From Bacteroidota bacterium (lineage in GTDB: Bacteria > Bacteroidota > Bacteroidia > Flavobacteriales > Flavobacteriaceae): a DNA stretch of 64,000 nucleotides. A model generated the notes under the pieces. The model was not told where the DNA came from. It made no database searches and was given only the letters and a program-made list of their open reading frames with translations. The DNA is taken from the NCBI GenBank assembly GCA_023446155.1, contig JAEXIT010000004.1, positions 124,001-188,000 on the forward strand, in the 5' to 3' direction. Numbering within the stretch: the stretch's first letter is position 1; each line of letters starts with the position of its first letter. Positions 7,107 to 15,643 of the stretch are shown here, piece after piece. The translations under genes were made by a program, and so were the position numbers.

Positions 7107-8705
7107 ATGACAAAAAAAATCAATCTTTTTGCTAACCTGAAGGCTGACTTTGCTTCGGGTTTAGTAGTATTTTTGGTTGCGTTACCGTTGTGTCTTGGTA
7201 TTGCCATGGCATCGGGTGCACCATTATTTTCAGGAATTATCGCCGGAGTTGTCGGGGGTATCATTGTGGGTTATTTAAGCCAATCGCATATTAGTGTTTC
7301 GGGTCCGGCTGCCGGTTTAACAGCTATTGTACTGACAGCCATTACCGACCTGAACGCGTTCGACGTATTTTTACTGGCCGTTTTTCTAGCCGGATTAATC
7401 CAAATCACTTTAGGGTTTATTAAAGCCGGAAGTATTTCCAACTATTTTCCAACCAATGTTATTGAAGGAATGTTGGCCGGTATCGGAGTAATCATCATAT
7501 TAAAACAAATTCCGCACGCTGTTGGATACGACAGGGATTTTGAAGGCGATCAGGCATTCGTGCAAATGGAAGGCGGAAATACGTTTTCGTCGCTTTTAGG
7601 TGCGTTGGATTATATTAATATGGGATCGGTGATCATCACCCTGATTTCGATGGCAATTTTGATCTCCTGGGATAAAATCGGTTTCCTAAAACGAATCAAA
7701 TTGGTTCCGGGGGCTTTAGTAGCCGTTATTCTTGGAATATTGATCAACGAAATATTTATCCAAACAGGTAGCCCGTTGGCCATCGCAAAAGAACATCTGG
7801 TAGCTTTGCCGGTAATGGCGTCTTTTGACGATGTAAAAGAAATTATCGTAGTACCGGATTTTGCGTCTATCACAAATCCGAAAGTATGGATGGTAGCCTT
7901 TACAATCGCTATTGTAGCGTCTATCGAAACCCTGTTGTGTATCGAAGCAGCCGACCGTATGGATGTGCACAAACGATTCACCAACACCAATGTGGAATTA
8001 AAAGCGCAAGGAGTAGGGAATATGGTAAGTTCGTTATTAGGTGGTTTACCAATGACATCGGTAGTAGTGCGTTCGTCTGCGAATGCCAATGCCGGAGCAC
8101 AATCTAAAATGTCGGCGATTATCCACGGTCTTTTATTACTGATCAGTGTGGTAAGTATTCCGTTTATACTAAACAAAATTCCATTGGCAACTTTAGCGGC
8201 GGTTCTATTATTGGTAGGATATAAATTAGCGAAACCGGCAGTAATCATGCATTTCTGGCACAAAGGAAAATACCAGTTCGTTCCGTTTATCGCAACTTTA
8301 TTAGGGGTTGTTTTTACCGACCTTCTAAAAGGGGTGTTATTAGGAATTGTGATCAGTGTATTTGCCGTATTGCGTGGAAATCACAAAAGAGCCTACAATT
8401 TCCGTAAAGAAGAATACCACGATGGGGATATCATTCATATCGACCTGGCACAGGAGGTCTCATTCCTGAATAAAGCGGCTATCAAAAATACATTAAACGA
8501 AATTCCGGAGAACTCGAAAGTAATTATCAATGCTTCCGATACGGTTTATATCGCGCATGATGTTCAGGATTTGATCAAAGAATTTAAAGCCATCCGCGCC
8601 GTAGAAGATAATATCGAGGTTCATTTAGTAGGATTTAAAGACGAATATGAACTGGAAAATACCCATTCGGATAAGAAGAACGTATTTATAGAACATTCAA
8701 AATAA
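7107..8705 (+). CDS. SulP-family anion (bicarbonate/sulfate) transporter
   Basis: The 532-residue SLC26/SulP transporter begins at ATG 7107; upstream in-frame TTG codons lack support. It has about ten to twelve hydrophobic segments in residues 15-420, including LFANLKADFASGLVVFLVAL and the conserved SVSGPAAGLTAI of TM3. A cytosolic STAS domain occupies about residues 435-530 (IIHIDLAQEVSFLNKAAI). SulP proteins carry sulfate or bicarbonate. The two beta-carbonic anhydrase genes directly downstream favour bicarbonate here, by context rather than by any diagnostic residue. The gap to the first anhydrase is 134 bp. Confidence 0.9.
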   Translation: MTKKINLFANLKADFASGLVVFLVALPLCLGIAMASGAPLFSGIIAGVVGGIIVGYLSQSHISVSGPAAGLTAIVLTAITDLNAFDVFLLAVFLAGLIQITLGFIKAGSISNYFPTNVIEGMLAGIGVIIILKQIPHAVGYDRDFEGDQAFVQMEGGNTFSSLLGALDYINMGSVIITLISMAILISWDKIGFLKRIKLVPGALVAVILGILINEIFIQTGSPLAIAKEHLVALPVMASFDDVKEIIVVPDFASITNPKVWMVAFTIAIVASIETLLCIEAADRMDVHKRFTNTNVELKAQGVGNMVSSLLGGLPMTSVVVRSSANANAGAQSKMSAIIHGLLLLISVVSIPFILNKIPLATLAAVLLLVGYKLAKPAVIMHFWHKGKYQFVPFIATLLGVVFTDLLKGVLLGIVISVFAVLRGNHKRAYNFRKEEYHDGDIIHIDLAQEVSFLNKAAIKNTLNEIPENSKVIINASDTVYIAHDVQDLIKEFKAIRAVEDNIEVHLVGFKDEYELENTHSDKKNVFIEHSK

Positions 8706-8839
8706 GTAAATTAAAAAAATAACTAATAATAAATAAGTGAAATTGTAAAGCCATTTCTGGATTAATGAGTAATTTTAAAGCAATTTAAAAGCTTACTTTT
8801 TAGGAGGGCCTAATCAATACGCTTCCAAAAATTATAAAA

Positions 8840-9478
8840 ATGAAAGCACATACAGCAGAAACACAAGCAACCGTAACACCAGCAAAAGCACTTCAGTTTT
8901 TAAAAGAAGGTAACGCACGTTTTGTAAACAATTTAAAAGTAAACCGAAATTTATTGGAACAGGTAAACGACACAAAAGATGGTCAGTTTCCTTTTGCAAT
9001 TGTTTTAAGTTGTATCGACAGCCGTACTTCAGCCGAATTAATCTTTGATCAGGGATTAGGGGATATTTTCAGTGCGCGAATTGCCGGGAATATTTTAAAT
9101 GACGATATCCTGGGAAGTATGGAGTTCGCCTGTAAATTGGCTGGAACAAAATTAATCGTTGTTTTAGGTCATAGTAAATGTGGTGCGATTAAAGGAGCGT
9201 GTCAAGGTGCCGAATTAGGACATTTGACGAATCTTTTAAGTAAAGTACAGGTTTCGGTTAACGAAGTAAAAGCCGAAATGCCAGGTGTTGATCCTACCGA
9301 TCCGACTTTGGTAAGTGCTGTAGCACAGCATAACGTAATCCATACAATGGATGAAATTCTGGATAGAAGTGATGTATTACGCGAACTTTTCGAATCAGGA
9401 CAAATTGGAATTGCCGGTGCATACTATGATATCGAAACCGGTGAAGTTCAGTTTATGAAAGAAATTTTACACGACTAG
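8840..9478 (+). CDS. Beta-carbonic anhydrase (first of two)
   Basis: The 212-residue beta-class carbonic anhydrase catalyses CO2 + H2O to bicarbonate + H+. Zinc and active-site residues are visible: C58-I-D60-S-R62 and H111-S-K-C114 (LGHSKCGAIKGA). There is no signal peptide, so it is cytosolic. It carries a somewhat longer N-terminus than Can and belongs to a different beta subgroup. It sits between the SulP transporter and a second anhydrase, 33 bp from the latter, and is probably co-transcribed. Confidence 0.9.
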   Translation: MKAHTAETQATVTPAKALQFLKEGNARFVNNLKVNRNLLEQVNDTKDGQFPFAIVLSCIDSRTSAELIFDQGLGDIFSARIAGNILNDDILGSMEFACKLAGTKLIVVLGHSKCGAIKGACQGAELGHLTNLLSKVQVSVNEVKAEMPGVDPTDPTLVSAVAQHNVIHTMDEILDRSDVLRELFESGQIGIAGAYYDIETGEVQFMKEILHD

Positions 9479-9511
9479 AAAAGAATTCGTTTCCGGAAAA
9501 AATCAAACATA

Positions 9512-10147
9512 ATGAGTGCGTTTTATAAAAAGTTAATCGAAAATAATGAGAAATGGGTCGAATCGAAGTTAAGCGACGATCCGGAGTATTTTATCAGGTT
9601 ATCTAAAAGTCAGAAACCGCCCTTATTGTGGATCGGTTGTTCCGACAGCCGTGTTCCGGCAAATGAAATCATTGGTGCACAACCGGGTGAAGTGTTTGTG
9701 CACCGCAATATTGCCAATATGGTCGTACATTCCGATATGAATATGTTGAGCGTACTCGATTATGCCGTAAACGCTCTTAAAGTCAAACATATTATCGTGT
9801 GCGGACATTATGGTTGTGGCGGTATTAAAACCGCAATGACCAACAGTTCGATTGGAATTATCGATAATTGGATCCGACATATTAAAGATGTGTACCGTTT
9901 CCATAAAAAAGAACTCGATGCGATTCCGGACGAAAATGAAAGATTTAACCGCTTTGTCGAATTAAATGTAACCGAACAGGTGTATGACCTGGCCAAAACC
10001 TCCATCGTGCAGGCGGCCTGGAAAGAGGAACAGGAGTTGCATTTGCACGGTTGGGTATACGGGTTACGGTCCGGTTATATTACCGATTTAAAAGTCAATT
10101 TGAGTTCGAATAAGGACTTGGATGAAATATATCAATTAGATTTATAA
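9512..10147 (+). CDS. can: Beta-carbonic anhydrase, Can type
   Basis: The 211-residue protein closely follows the E. coli Can pattern: C43-S-D45-S-R47-V-P, GEVFVHRNIANMV, and H99-Y-G-C102 (CGHYGCGGIKTAM). It is a cytosolic zinc enzyme supplying bicarbonate for carboxylations. It is the last gene of the presumed SulP-CA-CA operon and is followed by a strong terminator. Having two divergent beta anhydrases next to a SulP transporter suggests a coordinated CO2/HCO3- system rather than simple duplication. Confidence 0.93.
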   Translation: MSAFYKKLIENNEKWVESKLSDDPEYFIRLSKSQKPPLLWIGCSDSRVPANEIIGAQPGEVFVHRNIANMVVHSDMNMLSVLDYAVNALKVKHIIVCGHYGCGGIKTAMTNSSIGIIDNWIRHIKDVYRFHKKELDAIPDENERFNRFVELNVTEQVYDLAKTSIVQAAWKEEQELHLHGWVYGLRSGYITDLKVNLSSNKDLDEIYQLDL

Positions 10148-10149
10148 AA

Positions 10150-10176
10150 AAGGCTGTCGGAAGACAGCCTTTTTTT
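10150..10176 (+). terminator. Terminator after can
   Basis: The stem GGCTGTC (10152-10158) / GACAGCC (10163-10169) has a GGAA tetraloop and is followed by seven T. Confidence 0.9.
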
Positions 10177-10207
10177 AACCTGTCAGATATCAAAGATCTG
10201 ACAGGTT
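10177..10207. repeat. Perfect 12-bp inverted repeat (CCTGTCAG-type palindrome)
   Basis: AACCTGTCAGAT / ATCTGACAGGTT with a 7-nt loop directly abuts the stop codon of the LETM1-related gene and the can terminator. It has no long T-run towards the minus strand for about 12 nt, so it looks more like a short interspersed palindrome reused as a 3'-end structure than a plain terminator. Confidence 0.7.
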
Positions 10208-11407
10208 TTATTCAATATCCAGATTCTCGTTAAATGCAGAAGGTAATAATTTCGGGATAAATTTAATCAGTATCGGCAACAGCAAACTCCCGCCAGGTAA
10301 AAGAAAGATGGTAAGCGAAGGGATGGTCTTACAGATGTCTAATAATTGCTTTTTCATCTTTTTCTTTTCCTTCTGATCGAGGTCTTTGTGCGTCGATTTG
10401 GCCAGTAATAACATCAGTTCTCCACTTTCACTAATCTCTTTTAATAGCCGGTTTTTATTGCGGGTGATCAGTACAATTACGTTTTGTGTCGCCTGATCAT
10501 AAAAATGCTTTACTGGATTCGAATAGCGGAAATACGGAATTTCTTTCTGGTATTTCATGATGAATTCATCGATGGCACAAATGCTTTCGACAGCATATTC
10601 CCGTTCGATTTGTAATTGTTCTGCAAGGTTGTACATAAACCGGGTTTCCGATTCCTCGAGAACGGCATCACTCCACAAAGCCATACCTGTAATATCCAAC
10701 AGGTAGTTTTTTTCTAAAGGAGAACTGAAATAGTCCAGTTCAAGCATTTGAATGTCCTGAATACTCAGGGTGTTAAACTTGGTAAACCGCACAGACGATT
10801 CGAAAAGCTTAATCAGTAAATCATCGTAATTCGATTTGTTGGTCTTGGTATTTAACGCCAACGCTACCAGGTTTACAATGGTTTCCTCCAGTTTTTTCAG
10901 ATAATTATTTGGAATTTCACCATGTAATAGGTACTGACGGAATGCCAATACATCCATAAAGAGTAGGGCATTGGTCAGGATATGCGAGAAATTCTTACTG
11001 ATGATGTTGTCGTTGGTACGCACCCGCTCGCTGATCATTTTTTCCAGCTCGTTGCTTGGCATGGCACTTGGCAGCATCTTTTTAAGCAGGTTAAACCCTT
11101 CGGGGTTCATCTGATTGTAGAAAACAATGGCTTTTTGAATGAATGTTTTGGGATCGGAGTCGTGAGTAATCAGCCCAAAAACGCCATAAAGACTGTTTAA
11201 TAGTGCTACTTTAGTAAGTTCTTCCGAAGTCCAGCCTTTGGTTTCAATGGGTTTGTCGGTCACAAAATTGACCACATGTCCGTAAATAAATCCGGTTTTA
11301 CGAACGCTATTGTAAAATTCTTTGGGGTATACCACAACAGGTAACGGCAAAGGACTTTGCTTAATAAAAAACTTATCTATCCAACCGTTAATTGAAGGGT
11401 TAATCAT
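10208..11407 (-). CDS. LETM1-related biofilm-associated protein
   Basis: The 399-residue protein is soluble and helical except for a hydrophobic C-terminus. The tail (KKQLLDICKTIPSLTIFLLPGG then LPILIKFIPKLLPSAF) strongly recalls the LETM1 membrane-proximal motif. Together with the tellurite-resistance-like helical body, it matches the Bacteroidota family called LETM1-related biofilm-associated protein. The role is not established here, and the biofilm link comes from family naming. It is monocistronic, convergent with can and upstream of nothing on its strand. Confidence 0.75.
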   Translation of the reverse strand: MINPSINGWIDKFFIKQSPLPLPVVVYPKEFYNSVRKTGFIYGHVVNFVTDKPIETKGWTSEELTKVALLNSLYGVFGLITHDSDPKTFIQKAIVFYNQMNPEGFNLLKKMLPSAMPSNELEKMISERVRTNDNIISKNFSHILTNALLFMDVLAFRQYLLHGEIPNNYLKKLEETIVNLVALALNTKTNKSNYDDLLIKLFESSVRFTKFNTLSIQDIQMLELDYFSSPLEKNYLLDITGMALWSDAVLEESETRFMYNLAEQLQIEREYAVESICAIDEFIMKYQKEIPYFRYSNPVKHFYDQATQNVIVLITRNKNRLLKEISESGELMLLLAKSTHKDLDQKEKKKMKKQLLDICKTIPSLTIFLLPGGSLLLPILIKFIPKLLPSAFNENLDIE

Positions 11408-11474
11408 TGTCGAAAATTATTCCACAAAGCTACTTTTTTTATTTATCGGATAACAATGATGTCGATAAGTTTTT

Positions 11475-11532
11475 AAAAAATAGTATCCGGAAGTATTTTC
11501 GAATTTCGAGAAGCTTCCGGATACTATTTTTT
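11475..11532 (-). terminator. Terminator downstream of sodC
   Basis: Nineteen-base arms (AAAAAATAGTATCCGGAAG / CTTCCGGATACTATTTTTT) surround a 20-nt loop and overlap the sodC stop region. It isolates sodC from the LETM1-related gene and may act on both strands. Confidence 0.8.
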
Positions 11533-12056
11533 TAACGGATAATGGCGGTACAAGCGACACGTCCACCGGCATTACCGGTTGGTTGCGTTACAAAATCATC
11601 CGCACCCTGGTGAACGATGATTGCTTTTCCAAGAACGTCTTTGGTAGCGTCTCCACATCCGATACACCATTCGTCTGTTGTGAGTGTAATTTTTCCATTC
11701 CCTTTGGCATCGGCGGTAAAGTTACCGATATCGCCTTTATGATATTCTCCCTGACCCCATTTACCGTGTTTTTTAAACGTCGGATTCCAATGTCCGCCGG
11801 CAGAAGTGGCATCGGCAGAAGAACAATCCGCTTTTTCATGGATATGGATGGCATGTACGCCCGGTGTCAGCCCGGAAATAGTTGCCGCAAACGTTACTTT
11901 GCCGTCTTTTTCGGTAAAGGTTACCGTTCCTTCGGTTTTGGTATTGCTTTTGGGTTCTAATGCGATTTTTAACTCGTTTATTTTCGATTCGGTTTTGGTT
12001 TTACATCCGGTAAGGAGCACGCCCAATCCCATAGCGAGCAGTAGTATTTTTTTCAT
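11532..12056 (-). CDS. sodC: Cu/Zn superoxide dismutase, lipoprotein
   Basis: The 174-residue enzyme disproportionates superoxide in the envelope. Its lipobox (GVLLTGC, cysteine 18) predicts a lipid anchor. Metal ligands are visible in order: HIHEKADC (Cu histidines and the disulfide cysteine), SAGGHWNP, the zinc-loop GEYHKGDIGN, and VHQGADDF. The GRVACTAI near the C-terminus carries the second disulfide cysteine and the active-site arginine. A TAACTTTG -7-like element is at 12079-12072 on the minus strand. Confidence 0.95.
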   Translation of the reverse strand: MKKILLLAMGLGVLLTGCKTKTESKINELKIALEPKSNTKTEGTVTFTEKDGKVTFAATISGLTPGVHAIHIHEKADCSSADATSAGGHWNPTFKKHGKWGQGEYHKGDIGNFTADAKGNGKITLTTDEWCIGCGDATKDVLGKAIIVHQGADDFVTQPTGNAGGRVACTAIIR

Positions 12057-12113
12057 GGCTTATGTTTTTATCAAAGTTAGGTATTTTTAAAACCGGATGG
12101 TCGTAAAATAGAT

Positions 12114-12146
12114 AAAAAAACCACCTAACATTGCTGTTAAGTGGTC
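12114..12146 (-). terminator. Terminator of the fad operon
   Basis: On the minus strand, CCACTTAACA, loop GCAA, TGTTAGGTGG (one mismatch) is followed by a run of T. It lies about 40 bp after the acyl-CoA dehydrogenase stop. Confidence 0.8.
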
Positions 12147-12184
12147 TTTTTTAAACAAACTAAACCAAAAATAGTTATTGCTAA

Positions 12185-13975
12185 TTAATAACAGTAATGA
12201 TTCTCTTTTATCAATTTGTCAGCAATAATTTCTCGTAATGCTACTACGTTAGGTACATTCGTGTATTTTGTAAAGCGACGTAGTCCCATTAGCATCATAC
12301 GTTGTTCATCACCTTCGGCAAAAGAAGCGATTCCTTCTTTTCCTTTTAGGGTAACGATATCTACCGCATGGTACAGGTATAACTGGGCCATTGCAATTTG
12401 CTCTTTTACATTTTCGGCGCCGTTGGCTTTGGCTGTTTTTTCAGTGCGTAAGATGGCACTTTCCGCAACATAAATTTCAATCAGCATATCGGCAGCAGCC
12501 ATTAACAACTGTTGGTGTTTGTCCAAATCCGGTCCGTATTTTTGTACGGCACTTCCGGCGACCATCAGGAACGCTTTTTTCAGTTTTCCGATTAGTTCTT
12601 TTTCTTCGGCAAATAATTCGGAATAATCCGGTGTGTCGAATGATGGAATACCCATTAGTTCTTCGGCGACTTTCATAGCAGGTCCTAACAGATCCACATG
12701 ACCTTTCATAGCTTTTTTGATTAGCATTCCTACCGATAACATACGGTTGATCTCGTTGGTTCCTTCGTAAATACGGGCAATACGAGCATCACGCCAAGCA
12801 CTTTCCATAGGGGTGTCTTCCGAGAATCCCATACCTCCGAAGATCTGAATTCCTTCGTCGGAACAGTTTTGCATATCTTCCGATACGGCTACTTTCAGGA
12901 TGGAACATTCGATAGCGAATTCTTCCACACCTTTTAATTCGGCTTCCTGATGGGAAACTCCATCGGCGATACGTGCATTGATACGATCTTCGATGCTTTT
13001 AGCTGCACGATACGAAGCACTCTCTCCGGCATAACATGAAGCGGCCATTTCGGCTAATTTGGATCGGATCGCTCCAAAGTTGGCGATTGGTGTATTAAAC
13101 TGAATGCGTTCGTTGGCATATTTTACCGCTCCGGAAATCGTTCTGCGTTGTGCATCCAAACATGCGGCAGCCAATTTGATACGACCAACGTTTAGGGCAT
13201 TCATTGCGATTTTAAATCCTTCGCCACGTCCGGCCAACATATTTTCTACCGGTACTACGGTATCGTTAAAGAATACCTGACGGGTAGAAGAGGAGCGAAT
13301 TCCCAATTTGTGTTCTTCTTCTCCAAGGGTGATTCCGTTATTCGGTACGTTTTCTACGATAAATCCGGTGATGTTTTTATCGTCTTCAATTCGGGCGAAT
13401 ACAATAAAAACGCTACAAAAACCGGCATTGGAAATCCACATTTTTTGTCCGGTGATTTTATAACTTTTTCCATCTTCCGATAAAACGGCTTTGGTTTTTC
13501 CGGAATTAGCATCCGATCCGGCTCCAGGCTCTGTTAAACAGTAGGCACCAAACCATTCACCCGACGCTAGTTTTGGTACGTATTTTTTCTTTTGTTCCTC
13601 TGTTCCGTATAGGGTGATAGGCATGGTTCCGATTCCGGTATGTGCTCCAAATGCGGTAGAAAACGATCCGGTGGCTCCCGAAATATAATCACATACCAAC
13701 ATAGTCGATACGAATCCCATTTCCAATCCACCATAGGCTTCCGGAACGGCAACTCCTAAAAGTCCCAGTTCTCCGGCTTTACGCATGCATTCTTCGGTAA
13801 AAGCATAGTCTTTCTTTTCAAAACGGTCCTTGTTTGGCCATAATTCTTTATCGACAAACTCCTTAACCGAGTCACGCATCATTAACTGCTCTTCTGAGAA
13901 ATCCTCAGGTGTGAAGATGTCTTCACATTTTGTTTCTTTTACAAGGAATTGACCTCCTCTGGTTATATTTTCCAT
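12185..13975 (-). CDS. Acyl-CoA dehydrogenase, long (VLCAD-like) type
   Basis: The 596-residue FAD enzyme does the first oxidation of beta-oxidation, acyl-CoA to trans-2-enoyl-CoA. The core (about residues 25-430) shows FGAHTGIGTMPI, CLTEPGAGSDANS (FAD/substrate loop), KMWISNAGF, QIFGGMGFSEDTPM and IYEGTNEINRMLS. An extra C-terminal helical domain of about 150 residues makes it longer than SCAD/MCAD, as in VLCAD and the common Bacteroidota form. It is the last gene of the marR-fad operon, 45 bp after a four-helix-bundle gene. Confidence 0.92.
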   Translation of the reverse strand: MENITRGGQFLVKETKCEDIFTPEDFSEEQLMMRDSVKEFVDKELWPNKDRFEKKDYAFTEECMRKAGELGLLGVAVPEAYGGLEMGFVSTMLVCDYISGATGSFSTAFGAHTGIGTMPITLYGTEEQKKKYVPKLASGEWFGAYCLTEPGAGSDANSGKTKAVLSEDGKSYKITGQKMWISNAGFCSVFIVFARIEDDKNITGFIVENVPNNGITLGEEEHKLGIRSSSTRQVFFNDTVVPVENMLAGRGEGFKIAMNALNVGRIKLAAACLDAQRRTISGAVKYANERIQFNTPIANFGAIRSKLAEMAASCYAGESASYRAAKSIEDRINARIADGVSHQEAELKGVEEFAIECSILKVAVSEDMQNCSDEGIQIFGGMGFSEDTPMESAWRDARIARIYEGTNEINRMLSVGMLIKKAMKGHVDLLGPAMKVAEELMGIPSFDTPDYSELFAEEKELIGKLKKAFLMVAGSAVQKYGPDLDKHQQLLMAAADMLIEIYVAESAILRTEKTAKANGAENVKEQIAMAQLYLYHAVDIVTLKGKEGIASFAEGDEQRMMLMGLRRFTKYTNVPNVVALREIIADKLIKENHYCY

Positions 13976-14019
13976 TTTTATAGTTTTTAGATCGAAGATG
14001 AAAGAGCAAAGAAGAAAGA

Positions 14020-14373
14020 CTACATATCTAGCTTACTTATAAATCCCGATATCATCCTTTGAAATTCGATGATTTTATTTTCAATTGTTATTGTTGTTTC
14101 CTCTTTTATGTATCCGTTTTGGAAAGCAATCAAGAGTTGTGTTTGTAATTCGTAAGAAGAACCTAAACTGATATTCAGAAAATATTGGAACTGCTTATTA
14201 CTTCTACTGGAACCTTCTGCAATATTTGAAGGCATGGAAACGGAGCATCGGTTCATCTGACTTATAAGGCCGTAAACTTCAGTTTTTGGAAAAGTTTGAC
14301 CAATGCGATGGATGTCGGATGCGATTTCCATTGCTAAAGTCCAAATTTTCAAATTCTTGAAGTTATGCCTCAT
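14020..14373 (-). CDS. Four-helix bundle protein (S23 / 23S rRNA IVS-type family)
   Basis: The 117-residue protein is typical of the four-helix-bundle (S23) family: NLKIWTLAMEIASDIHRIG, then RCSVSMPSNIAEGSSRSN and LGSSYELQTQLLIA. Members were first seen inside 23S rRNA intervening sequences but are also scattered as solitary genes in Bacteroidota. Their function is unknown. Here it sits between thiolase and acyl-CoA dehydrogenase in the beta-oxidation operon, where it has no evident metabolic reason to be, suggesting insertion. Confidence 0.88.
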   Translation of the reverse strand: MRHNFKNLKIWTLAMEIASDIHRIGQTFPKTEVYGLISQMNRCSVSMPSNIAEGSSRSNKQFQYFLNISLGSSYELQTQLLIAFQNGYIKEETTITIENKIIEFQRMISGFISKLDM

Positions 14374-14426
14374 AATTCCTCACACATCAATCTTTTCTCT
14401 TGTCTCTCGTTTCTTTTTTCTAGGGT

Positions 14427-15608
14427 TTATAATAATTCATAAATCCCCGCTGCGCCTTGTCCGGTTCCGACACACATGGTGACCATTCCGTATTTGTTGC
14501 CGCGGCGTTTCATTTCGTCGAATAACTGAACGGATAACTTCGCTCCGGTACACCCTAGTGGGTGACCTAGTGCAATCGCACCTCCGTTGACGTTGATGAT
14601 CTCCGGATTCAAATCCAATTCGCGGATTACCGCCAAACTCTGCGCGGCAAAAGCTTCGTTTAATTCGATCAACTCGATATCCGATTGTTTTAATCCGGCC
14701 TGTTTTAAAGCTTTTGGAATGGCTTTTACCGGTCCGATTCCCATGATTCTAGGTTCTACTCCGGCGGCAGCATAGTTTACCAGTCGGGCGATTGGCTCCA
14801 GATTTAATTCTTTTACCATTTCTTCCGACATCACCAATACGAATGCCGCACCATCACTCATTTGTGAAGAGTTACCAGCGGTTACACTTCCGTCGGCAGC
14901 AAAAACCGGTCGTAGTTTTCCTAAAGCTTCTTTAGACGTATCGGCTCTTGGTCCTTCGTCTTTGTTTACGATATAGGATTTACTGGCTTTTTTACCTTTT
15001 TCATCGATATACACCTGTTCCACCGTGATTGGAACAATCTGTTTGTCAAATTTTCCTTCCGCTTGTGCTTTTAACGCTTTTTGGTGTGACTGGTACGAAA
15101 ACTCATCCTGATCCTCACGGGAAACGTTGAATTGTTTGGCCACCGCTTCGGCAGTCAATCCCATTCCCCAGTAATAATCCTCGTGTCCGGCCGCAGCCGC
15201 TTTATAATCCGGAGTGGGTTTATAACCTCCCATTGGAATATAACTCATACTTTCGGCACCACCGGCAATAATACAGTCGGCCATACCGGCTTGAATTTTG
15301 GCAGTTGCCATTCCGATGGTTTCGATTCCTGAAGCACAGTAACGGTTTACGGTTACACCGGGTACATCTTCAATTTTTAATCCCATAAGAGAGATCAATC
15401 GCCCTACGTTTAATCCCTGCTCGGCTTCCGGCATGGCATTTCCTACCATTACGTCGTCGATACGGGTTTTGTCGAAGTTTGGCAACTCATTCATCATATA
15501 TTCGATGGTTTCGGCGGCCAGTTCGTCGGGTCTTTTAAAACGGAACACTCCTTTTGGTGCTTTACCAACGGCTGTCCGGTATGCTTTTACTATATAGGCT
15601 GTTTTCAT
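14427..15608 (-). CDS. fadA: Acetyl-CoA C-acyltransferase (3-ketoacyl-CoA thiolase)
   Basis: The 393-residue thiolase performs the last step of beta-oxidation. The start is the ATG at 15606-15608 (MKTAYIVKAYRTAVGKAPKG); the nine-codon upstream extension is not conserved-looking. The acylated cysteine lies in VNRYCASGIETIGMA. The second motif NVNGGAIALGHPLGCTGA and the base-cysteine loop TMCVGTGQGAAG are intact. It is encoded 35 bp after the FadN-like gene in the same operon. Confidence 0.93.
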   Translation of the reverse strand: MKTAYIVKAYRTAVGKAPKGVFRFKRPDELAAETIEYMMNELPNFDKTRIDDVMVGNAMPEAEQGLNVGRLISLMGLKIEDVPGVTVNRYCASGIETIGMATAKIQAGMADCIIAGGAESMSYIPMGGYKPTPDYKAAAAGHEDYYWGMGLTAEAVAKQFNVSREDQDEFSYQSHQKALKAQAEGKFDKQIVPITVEQVYIDEKGKKASKSYIVNKDEGPRADTSKEALGKLRPVFAADGSVTAGNSSQMSDGAAFVLVMSEEMVKELNLEPIARLVNYAAAGVEPRIMGIGPVKAIPKALKQAGLKQSDIELIELNEAFAAQSLAVIRELDLNPEIINVNGGAIALGHPLGCTGAKLSVQLFDEMKRRGNKYGMVTMCVGTGQGAAGIYELL

Positions 15609-15643
15609 AGTCTTGTTTTGAATGATGGATTCCAATCCATGGA

